Assembly (NCBI GenBank): GCA_017536845.1
Contig: JAFWCP010000397.1
Location: 1-8,465 of the forward strand
Direction of reading: 5' to 3'
From: Solobacterium sp.
Lineage (GTDB): Bacteria; Bacillota_I; Bacilli_A; Erysipelotrichales; Erysipelotrichaceae
DNA length: 8,465 nt
Positions 1 to 4,964 of the stretch are shown piece by piece (within the stretch, counting starts at the first letter, position 1; each line of letters starts with the position of its first letter). Both the position numbers and the translations under genes were made by a program. Below the pieces are notes generated by a model. That model worked only from the letters and a program-made list of their open reading frames with translations. It was not told the origin of the DNA and did no database searches.

Positions 1-447
1 GAACTGGTGGACAAGGCCATGATCAACAAGAAGACCTTCTACACTTACTATCCCAGCCTCGATGACCTGCTGACCGAAGTCCAGGACGAACTCTCTTCGG
101 AATTTGCCGAACGGACGAAAGACTATACGATCCATGACATCGATAAACTGACCCGTGAATTCTTCCTCTTCTCGGAAGAAAAAGGCCCGTATTACGAAAA
201 GATCACCTGCACGGACAATATCATCCGCGGCCGCATGATCCGCAATGTGACAAGCCGGAATGACCGCGGCTACGGCAGCCTGAAACAGTATACCGTCTAT
301 GAACAGAACCTCATCCAGACCTTTGTCAATACGGTCACCCTGAGCACCTACAGACAATGGATCACGGATGGCAAGAAAGTCCCAATTGAGCGGGTGATCC
401 GCCTGGTCACCGACATGATCAACAACGGCCTCAAAGGCATCATCTGA
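1..447 (+). CDS. TetR/AcrR-family transcriptional regulator (5'-truncated)
   Basis: The reading frame is open from base 1, so the gene starts upstream of the window; the visible part is 148 residues. The first residues (ELVDKAMINKKTFYTYYPSL) match the end of a TetR helix-turn-helix: the recognition helix followed by the family signature K-x-T-F-Y-x-x-Y, then a D-D-L-L stretch entering the ligand-binding domain. The remainder (about residues 25-148) is a helical C-terminal domain too divergent to name a ligand. TetR proteins are usually dimeric repressors released from DNA by a small molecule. The stop lies 11 bp before the aldo/keto reductase start, and the Shine-Dalgarno of that gene touches this stop, so the two are co-transcribed. 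It probably controls the whole reductase operon and itself, but the promoter and operator are outside the window. The GTG at base 7 is inside the DNA-binding domain and is not a credible start. Confidence 0.88.
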   Translation, partial: ELVDKAMINKKTFYTYYPSLDDLLTEVQDELSSEFAERTKDYTIHDIDKLTREFFLFSEEKGPYYEKITCTDNIIRGRMIRNVTSRNDRGYGSLKQYTVYEQNLIQTFVNTVTLSTYRQWITDGKKVPIERVIRLVTDMINNGLKGII

Positions 448-458
448 AAGGAGAAACA

Positions 459-1436
459 ATGACCGTAAACAACAGAATCCTTGGCACAACAGGAAAGACA
501 ATTGCCCCGATTGCCTATGGCTGCATGGGCCAGACCCACTCCTACGGCAGCGTGCAGGATAAAAACGACATGGTCGATCTGATGCGCTATGCCAGGGAAG
601 TCGGCTATACGATGTTTGATACGGCTCCTGCCTATGGGGAAGAAAATGAAAAATTCCTCGGCGAAGCGGTAAAGCCGTTCCGTGATGACGTCGTCATCGC
701 CACCAAATTCGGCATCCTCAACATGAGTGACAGAGGCGGTGACGGCCAGCTGTCCAGCTCTCGTGAATCCATCCTGAAGCAGGTGGATGAATCCCTGACC
801 CGGCTGGGCACCGATTACATCGACCTGTACTACCAGCACCGCATTGACCCGGATGTCGAACCGGAAGAAGTCGCGGAAACCATGAAGGAACTGCATCAGG
901 CCGGCAAGATCCTTGCCTGGGGCGTATCCTTTGCGCCGGCTGACTACATCCGCCGCGCCCATGCCGTCTTTCCGTTAGCAGCAGTGGAAAACATGTACAA
1001 CTTCGTTGACCGGCATGATGAAAAGGATTACTTCCCGTTATGCGAAGAACTCGGCCTGCTCTATGTCAGTGCCTGCCCGCTGGCCAAAGGCTTCCTTTCC
1101 GGAACCCTGAACAAGGACACGCAGTATAAGCCCAACGACTGGCGGAATCGGATGGCGTTATTCTCCGATGAAACCATCGACCAGAACCAGGTGCTGATTG
1201 ACATGATCAACGACTACGCCGCCCGGAAAGGGGCAACCGCCGCCCAGATCGCGCTGTCCTGGGAGATTCATCAGAAGCCTTTCCTTGTTCCGATTCCCGG
1301 CACGACGAAGAAACACCGCGTCAGGGAAAACTTCGATGCGGTATACGTTGACTTAAGCGAAGAAGAGATGCAGACGATCAACGCCCAGCTGAAGCGGATG
1401 AATACCGTCGGCATGCATGGCGCATCCAACCAATGA
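459..1436 (+). CDS. Aldo/keto reductase (325 aa)
   Basis: A cytosolic NAD(P)H-dependent oxidoreductase of the AKR superfamily, reducing an aldehyde or ketone to an alcohol. The catalytic tetrad is visible: Asp54 and Tyr59 in FDTAPAYG, Lys83 in IATKFG and His127 in YYQHRID. The N-terminus (LGTTGKTIAPIAYGCMG) and the Y-I-D-L-Y-Y-Q-H-R strand are typical of the 320-340 residue AKR group that includes YajO/AKR11/AKR13-like enzymes, and the length fits. The late motif VPIPGTTKKHRVREN (about residues 277-291) is the cofactor 2'-phosphate-binding stretch of this group. The start is set by an AAAGGAG site 5 bp before the ATG, which overlaps the stop of the TetR gene. The end overlaps the next gene by the four bases ATGA, giving translational coupling. 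The substrate cannot be read from sequence; the TetR-like neighbour and two further reductases suggest an inducible carbonyl-processing operon. Confidence 0.95.
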   Translation: MTVNNRILGTTGKTIAPIAYGCMGQTHSYGSVQDKNDMVDLMRYAREVGYTMFDTAPAYGEENEKFLGEAVKPFRDDVVIATKFGILNMSDRGGDGQLSSSRESILKQVDESLTRLGTDYIDLYYQHRIDPDVEPEEVAETMKELHQAGKILAWGVSFAPADYIRRAHAVFPLAAVENMYNFVDRHDEKDYFPLCEELGLLYVSACPLAKGFLSGTLNKDTQYKPNDWRNRMALFSDETIDQNQVLIDMINDYAARKGATAAQIALSWEIHQKPFLVPIPGTTKKHRVRENFDAVYVDLSEEEMQTINAQLKRMNTVGMHGASNQ

Positions 1437-1807
1437 GCAGCGAAGAAAACGAAGTCCTGCAGGCATACGAAGCCTTCCAGCAGGCGATGATTGCAAAAGA
1501 CATTGCAAAGCTGACAGCCCTGACCTCTCCTGATAAGACCTTTACCCACATGTCCGGAAAGAAACAGACCAGGGAAGAATTCTTTCAGGAAATCAGAAAC
1601 GGCATCCTGAATTACTACAGGGCGGATATCCGCAATGTCAGGATCAGGATGCATCAGGACAAGGCCGTCCTGCAGGCAGATACGACATTGACCGCAAAGG
1701 TGTACGGGTTTCAGGGATCATGGGCCCTGCACTCCACAGCATATTACACAAAACAGAACGGATCATGGATCCAGACCGACAGAAAGGAAAACGAATATGA
1801 TTTTTGA
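1433..1807 (+). CDS. NTF2-like (DUF4440/SnoaL-type) small protein, 124 aa
   Basis: A small protein with the layout of the NTF2-like alpha+beta cone fold: an N-terminal helix (about residues 5-30, AYEAFQQAMIAKDIAKLTAL), a T-F-T-H-M-S-G-K-K-Q-T-R-E-E-F-F segment (36-51) resembling the DUF4440-type 'THM-G' motif, then alternating strands to the end with W97 and W112. This fold covers ketosteroid isomerases, polyketide cyclases, dehydratases and non-catalytic binding proteins, so fold does not give reaction. I do not see the usual ketosteroid isomerase catalytic set clearly. The ATG overlaps the stop of the upstream reductase (ATGA) and no Shine-Dalgarno precedes it, so translation probably depends on coupling. 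The 3' end overlaps the SDR gene by 11 bp. Its place between reductases suggests it acts on, or binds, the same substrate. The family is fairly sure; the function is unknown. Confidence 0.8.
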   Translation: MSSEENEVLQAYEAFQQAMIAKDIAKLTALTSPDKTFTHMSGKKQTREEFFQEIRNGILNYYRADIRNVRIRMHQDKAVLQADTTLTAKVYGFQGSWALHSTAYYTKQNGSWIQTDRKENEYDF

Positions 1808-2639
1808 CTGCAATGAAAAGAAACAGGTAATCGCATCATTGGGCGCAGGTGCCATGGGCACTGCCATTGCCAGACGTTTTGCCGCCGGCAGGACCATCCT
1901 GCTGGGCGACATCTCCGAAAAGAATCTTGAAAAAACTGCCAATGACTTCCGTTACAGCGGCCTGAGCGTGGAAACATGCATCGTCAACGCCCTGGACAAA
2001 GCCTCCGTCGAAGCCTTCGCAAAGAAGGCAGCTGAGCTTGGCGATGTGATGTACTTTATCGATACCGCCGGCGCATCCCCCTCGCAGGCTTCACCGGAAC
2101 ACATCCTGAAGCTGGATATGGTCGGCACCGGCTATGCCGTTGACGCCTTCGGCAAGGTCATGGCCAGAGGCGGCGCTGCCCTGATCATCTCCTCCCAGAC
2201 CGGCTACATGTTACGGATCCCGGAAGAAGTGGAGCAGGAAATCCTGAACACGCCGACCGAAGAGCTCATGAACATTCAGTGGATTACGGACCACGCGACA
2301 AGAAGCGGGCTGGCCTATATGATTGCCAAGCGGGTCAACCACCTGCAGGCCATGAAGGCGGCAGCCGGCGTCTGGAAGGAAAGAAGGGCACGCATCAATA
2401 CCCTCAGTCCGGGCGTCATCGTCACCCCGCTTGCCTATGATGAATTCAATGCCAACGGCGGCAACTACCAGCAGATGATCGATGCCTCGGCAGCCGAGCG
2501 CACCGGTACAATCGATGAAATCGCCGAAGCAGGCGCCTTCCTGCTGGGCGAACATGCCGGATTCATCAACGGCACCGACCTGCTCATTGACGGCGGCACG
2601 ATTGCGGCCATCCGCACCGGCGCTTATAAACTGCATTAA
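1797..2639 (+). CDS. Short-chain dehydrogenase/reductase (SDR), 280 aa
   Basis: A Rossmann-fold NAD(P)-dependent oxidoreductase. The nucleotide-binding turn is GAGAMG (residues 16-21), a variant of the classical TGxxxGIG. Asp38 at the end of the second strand (ILLGD) favours NAD(H) over NADP(H) by family rules. DTAGAS (89-94) stands where NNAG usually is, Ser132/Ser133 follow the IIS strand, and the catalytic Tyr174-x-x-x-Lys178 is in YMIAK. The C-terminus has the SDR pattern INTLSPGVIVTP (200-211) and FINGTDLLIDGG (256-267). An insertion of about 30 residues between the catalytic Ser and Tyr (140-170) makes it longer than the 250-residue norm and may shape the substrate pocket. The ATG has AAGGA 8 bp upstream, inside the end of the NTF2-like gene, with which it overlaps by 11 bp. 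The SDR stop is embedded in the Shine-Dalgarno of the next reductase. The substrate is unknown. Confidence 0.93.
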   Translation: MIFDCNEKKQVIASLGAGAMGTAIARRFAAGRTILLGDISEKNLEKTANDFRYSGLSVETCIVNALDKASVEAFAKKAAELGDVMYFIDTAGASPSQASPEHILKLDMVGTGYAVDAFGKVMARGGAALIISSQTGYMLRIPEEVEQEILNTPTEELMNIQWITDHATRSGLAYMIAKRVNHLQAMKAAAGVWKERRARINTLSPGVIVTPLAYDEFNANGGNYQQMIDASAAERTGTIDEIAEAGAFLLGEHAGFINGTDLLIDGGTIAAIRTGAYKLH

Positions 2640-2649
2640 GGAGGCAAAG

Positions 2650-3498
2650 ATGAAACACATTCAGTTAAATGACGGCAATACCATTCCCGCCATCGGCTTC
2701 GGCGTCTTCATGATTCCCAATGACGGCCCCACCTATGACGCGGTGAAAGAAGCCCTGAAGGCAGGCTATCGTCATATTGATACCGCTGCTGCCTACATGA
2801 ACGAATCTGATGTCGGCAAGGCCGTCCGCGATTCCGGCATTCCCAGAAGCGAGATCTTCATCACTTCCAAGCTCTGGCTGCAGGACTATGGCTATGAAGC
2901 GGCAAAAAAAGGCATTGAACGTTCGCTCACAAATCTTGGCATGGATTACATTGACCTTTACCTGCTCCATCAGCCATATGGCGATGTTGCCGGTGCCTGG
3001 AAGGCGCTGGAAGAAGCCAAGGCTCAGGGAAAGCTGCGTTCCATCGGCGTTTCCAATATGAACGTCACCCTCTGGAAGAAATACATTCCGCAGTTCCATA
3101 CGCTTCCGTCTGTCAACCAGGTGGAATACAACCCCCTGACCCAGCAGAAGGAACTGAAGGAACTGCTGGACAGCCTGGATGTCCGGATTGAAGCATGGTT
3201 CCCGTTAGGCCATGGCAATGCCGAACTGCTGAAGAACCCGATCATCACCGCCCTGGCACAGAAATACGGCAAGAATGCCGGCCAGATCATCCTCCGCTTT
3301 GAGGTGCAGGAAAATGTCATCGCCCTGCCCAAATCCACCAATCCGGGCCGGATTGCCGGCAACATCGACATCTTCGATTTCGAACTGAACGAAGAGGAAA
3401 TGGCTGCCATGCGTTCCCTGGATACCGGCAAAGGCACCCACGATCCGGAAGACCCGGCCAATGAAGCAAGGCTGATGTCCTTCCGTATTCACGATTAA
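2650..3498 (+). CDS. Aldo/keto reductase, AKR5-like (282 aa)
   Basis: The second AKR of the operon, from a different subfamily than the first: it resembles the 2,5-diketo-D-gluconate reductase/methylglyoxal reductase group (AKR5). The tetrad is Asp44 and Tyr49 (HIDTAAAYMNE), Lys74 (ITSKLW) and His107 (DLYLLHQP). VNQVEYNP (155-162) and the cofactor loop LPKST....R....N (Lys228, Ser229, Arg234, Asn238) are intact, which supports NADPH use. The 282-residue length is normal. The start at 2650 is chosen because AAGGAGG lies 5 bp upstream and the protein then begins with the family-typical MKHIQLNDGNTIPAIGFG; a further 56 upstream codons are open in this frame but run through the SDR gene and have no family sequence. 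It is the last gene of the operon, 10 bp after the SDR and directly before a terminator. Members of this group reduce small aldehydes, ketones and dicarbonyls; the specific substrate here is unknown. Confidence 0.95.
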   Translation: MKHIQLNDGNTIPAIGFGVFMIPNDGPTYDAVKEALKAGYRHIDTAAAYMNESDVGKAVRDSGIPRSEIFITSKLWLQDYGYEAAKKGIERSLTNLGMDYIDLYLLHQPYGDVAGAWKALEEAKAQGKLRSIGVSNMNVTLWKKYIPQFHTLPSVNQVEYNPLTQQKELKELLDSLDVRIEAWFPLGHGNAELLKNPIITALAQKYGKNAGQIILRFEVQENVIALPKSTNPGRIAGNIDIFDFELNEEEMAAMRSLDTGKGTHDPEDPANEARLMSFRIHD

Positions 3499-3500
3499 AG

Positions 3501-3531
3501 AAAAGCGATCCCGGCAGTCCGGGATCGTTTT
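3501..3531. terminator. Bidirectional rho-independent terminator
   Basis: A perfect 9-bp inverted repeat CGATCCCGG / CCGGGATCG (3506-3514 and 3519-3527) with the loop CAGT is followed by TTTTCT on the plus strand. On the minus strand it is followed by TTTTCTTT (complement of 3497-3504). It sits between convergent genes, 2 bp after the stop of the last reductase and about 20 bp past the stop of the MBL-fold gene, so it can end both transcripts. Confidence 0.88.
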
Positions 3532-3550
3532 CTGATGAGAAAATCGGATT

Positions 3551-4336
3551 TTACAGTTCGTAGGGTTCGCCGACGGCTTTGACGAACATTCTTTCCGGGT
3601 TGACGATCATGCCCTTGACAACTTCCGGGTCACCGTTGAATTCCTTCCATTCCGGTGCATCCACACAGCCCCAGTGGATCGGCAGCAGCGGTGTTTCCGG
3701 ATAGGCGGCCGCCATCTTGACGACACCGGGCAGGCCGATATGCCATCTGGAATCGGAAATATCCATCAGGATCAGGTCCATCGGGTCCTGGTGCAGCTGT
3801 TCTTCCATCAGGCGGGAATCACCGGGCATCCAGATGACGCCGTCCGGTGTCACAATCCGGAAGCCGCAGAAGTCTTCCATTTCATAATGCCTGAGGGCAG
3901 AGTGTTTCGGGGAATCATTCTGCCAGGCGTGGTCAGCCGGGGTCAGGGTAATCCTGAGATCTTTGACCATGAACTGTTCGTGGATGTCATGGCCTTTGGC
4001 AGGAATGCCGATTTCCTCGCACAGCGAGGCAACATAATGGGTCGTATGGACGGAATCAATCCTGTCCTTGATCTCGGTCAGTGTAACCTTGGAAAAGTGG
4101 TCATTGTCGCAATGGGTAATGATGACGGCATCCGCATGCGGCACATCTTCCGGCAGCAGGGGTGCTTCGGTCAGGATTTTCATGTCAAAGCCCTTCAGCA
4201 GCGGGTCAATCAGGATGATCGTGCCGCGGCTGTTGATCATGGCGCCGCCCCCGCCCAGCCAGTAGACCCTGGTCGAATCAATCTTCGCGAATGCTTCTTT
4301 CGTCATTTCCATTCTTTCTGCTTTTGCCTGTTTCAT
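3551..4336 (-). CDS. MBL-fold metal-dependent hydrolase, UlaG-like (261 aa)
   Basis: A cytosolic metallo-beta-lactamase-fold hydrolase. Counting from the chosen start, the first metal motif is T-H-C-D-N-D-H at about residues 74-80. This is a variant of HxHxDH in which the second His is Asp, as in the UlaG-like (L-ascorbate-6-phosphate lactonase-like) branch. Later ligands appear as His136 (TPADHAW), Asp173 (MPGDSR) and His221 (PIHWG). An early ILIDPLL strand (about 42-48) is also typical. There is no signal peptide. Two ATGs lie at the 5' end: the outer one (4342) directly abuts the AAGGAG site, whereas the inner one (4336) is 6 bp from it, so the inner start is preferred. The gene is divergent from a MerR-type regulator and is preceded by a MerR-type promoter, so it is the likely regulated target. 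UlaG relatives hydrolyse lactones, phosphodiesters or other esters; the substrate here is not known. Confidence 0.9.
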   Translation of the reverse strand: MKQAKAERMEMTKEAFAKIDSTRVYWLGGGGAMINSRGTIILIDPLLKGFDMKILTEAPLLPEDVPHADAVIITHCDNDHFSKVTLTEIKDRIDSVHTTHYVASLCEEIGIPAKGHDIHEQFMVKDLRITLTPADHAWQNDSPKHSALRHYEMEDFCGFRIVTPDGVIWMPGDSRLMEEQLHQDPMDLILMDISDSRWHIGLPGVVKMAAAYPETPLLPIHWGCVDAPEWKEFNGDPEVVKGMIVNPERMFVKAVGEPYEL

Positions 4337-4365
4337 ATACATCTCCTTTATTACAAAGATATAAT
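4337..4365 (+). promoter_or_regulatory. Putative promoter of the merR-type gene
   Basis: A perfect -10 box TATAAT lies at 4360-4365. The best -35 at 17-bp spacing is the poor ATACAT at 4337-4342, so the -35 assignment is weak. Transcription would begin near 4372, inside the operator, about 29 bases before the regulator's ATG. The -10 overlaps that of the opposing hydrolase promoter, the overlapping divergent arrangement seen in classical mer-type loci. Confidence 0.55.
4343..4348 (-). promoter_or_regulatory. Shine-Dalgarno deciding the MBL hydrolase start
   Basis: AAGGAG on the minus strand. It has no spacing to the ATG at 4342 but an ideal 6-bp spacing to the ATG at 4336, which makes the latter the probable start and removes two residues from the longest reading frame. 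Confidence 0.7.
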
Positions 4366-4391
4366 AGGTGTTAGAGTATACTCAAAGTCAA
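4361..4391 (-). promoter_or_regulatory. MerR-type promoter of the MBL hydrolase gene
   Basis: Read on the minus strand: -35 TTGACT (4391-4386), a 19-bp spacer (4385-4367) and -10 TATTAT (4366-4361). The spacer is 2 bp longer than the sigma-A optimum, the hallmark of promoters that MerR-family activators open by twisting the DNA. The spacer holds the palindrome GAGTATACTC. The expected transcript start is near 4354, leaving a leader of roughly 18 bases with the AAGGAG site. The adjacent divergent MerR gene is the natural activator. Confidence 0.85.
4371..4386. promoter_or_regulatory. Probable MerR-family operator (dyad)
   Basis: TTAGAGTATACTCAAA: a perfect 10-bp palindrome GAGTATACTC (4374-4383) extended by matching TT/AA two bases further out, with a single mismatched pair between. 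It is located between the -35 and -10 of the minus-strand promoter, the position used by MerR-family dimers. It also lies at the expected transcription start of the plus-strand regulator gene, where bound protein would limit self-expression. Confidence 0.78.
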
Positions 4392-4400
4392 GGGGGGAAA

Positions 4401-4892
4401 ATGAAGAAGTATTATACAATCAGCGAAGTTGCCGAACGAACCGGGATCAGTGCCCATACCCTGCGTTATTATGATAAGGAAGGACTGCTTTCATTTGTGA
4501 AACGTTCACCGACAGGCATCCGCCGTTTTGCGCCGGAAGACTTTGAACCTTTATATACGATCACGGTGCTCAAGCGCAGCGGCATGTCCATCAAGGAAAT
4601 CAGAAGGTTCATGGAACTTTACCTGCAGGGCAATGAGACCATCCATGAACGGATGGAAATGTTTGAAAAGCAGAGAGAAAGCCTGCAGAAACAGATTGAA
4701 GAACTGCAGAAGATGCTGAAAATCGTGGAGTATAAATGCTGGTATTTCAAGGAAGCGGAAAAGAAAGGCGACATCAATTACTACCTGAAGCTTCCCAAAG
4801 AGGAGGTGGATGAAAGGATTAAGGAGTTCAACGAGACCGTCAATGATTTCCGGGAAGGCCTTCTCCATGATGAGTCAGATGACCGGCTGTAA
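4401..4892 (+). CDS. MerR-family transcriptional regulator, AdhR/NmlR-like (163 aa)
   Basis: The N-terminal winged helix-turn-helix of the MerR family is complete: YYTISEVAERTGISAHTLRYYDKEGLL (about residues 4-30), then the wing with R-S-P-T-G-I-R-R-F and the second helical pair containing KRSGMSIKEIRRF (58-70). A long coiled coil for dimerisation follows (about 78-112), then Y-K-C-W-Y-F (111-116) and a short C-terminal tail. The layout and the YKCWYF signature resemble AdhR/NmlR-type regulators of aldehyde or thiol-reactive stress. However, the Cys usually found before the L-K/R-x-T/S-G-M-S motif is Val56 here, and Cys113 is the only cysteine. The ATG at 4401 is preferred: it follows a purine run (AAGGGGGG) at short spacing. 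An in-frame GTG at 4368 lies before the expected transcript start and inside the operator. It probably activates the divergent MBL hydrolase gene and limits its own transcription; the inducer is unknown. Confidence 0.93.
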   Translation: MKKYYTISEVAERTGISAHTLRYYDKEGLLSFVKRSPTGIRRFAPEDFEPLYTITVLKRSGMSIKEIRRFMELYLQGNETIHERMEMFEKQRESLQKQIEELQKMLKIVEYKCWYFKEAEKKGDINYYLKLPKEEVDERIKEFNETVNDFREGLLHDESDDRL

Positions 4893-4909
4893 TTGTCAGG
4901 GAAAGAGGC

Positions 4910-4938
4910 TTGCCTGTACCTTTTGGAAACCGTATTCT
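4910..4938 (+). promoter_or_regulatory. Possible sigma-A promoter for the GH31 gene
   Basis: TTGCCT (4910-4915), a 17-bp spacer and TATTCT (4933-4938), each matching four of six consensus bases. It lies in the 72-bp gap after the MerR-type gene and would give a leader of about 20 bases before the ATG at 4965. Read-through from the regulator gene is also possible because no terminator is visible in the gap. Confidence 0.45.
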
Positions 4939-4964
4939 GAAAGAAGATAAAGGAGTGAACCATT

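Noticed and set aside
348..962. A 204-codon minus-strand open frame over the first aldo/keto reductase
   Set aside because: Mirror frame of a well-supported gene; its translation has no recognisable motif.
2482..2649. Longer N-terminus for the second aldo/keto reductase
   Set aside because: The extra 56 codons overlap the SDR gene in another frame, lack family similarity, and the ATG at 2650 has a strong AAGGAGG site.
3538..3553. AAAATCGGATTTT inverted repeat at the end of the hydrolase gene
   Set aside because: A short 5-bp AT-only stem; the GC-rich hairpin just beyond it explains termination.
4368..4400. GTG start 11 codons upstream of the MerR-type gene's ATG
   Set aside because: It lies in the operator and before the expected transcript start; MerR proteins normally begin just before the Y-x-I-x-E-V-A motif.
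3674..4474. A 266-codon plus-strand open frame opposite the MBL hydrolase gene
   Set aside because: It is antisense to a gene with clear family motifs, has no Shine-Dalgarno at its start, resembles no family, and would run through the promoter region into the regulator gene.
4923..4939. Catabolite-responsive (cre-like) element TTGGAAACCGTATTCT before GH31
   Set aside because: It resembles the cre consensus only if one extra base is allowed, and the right half-site does not match.
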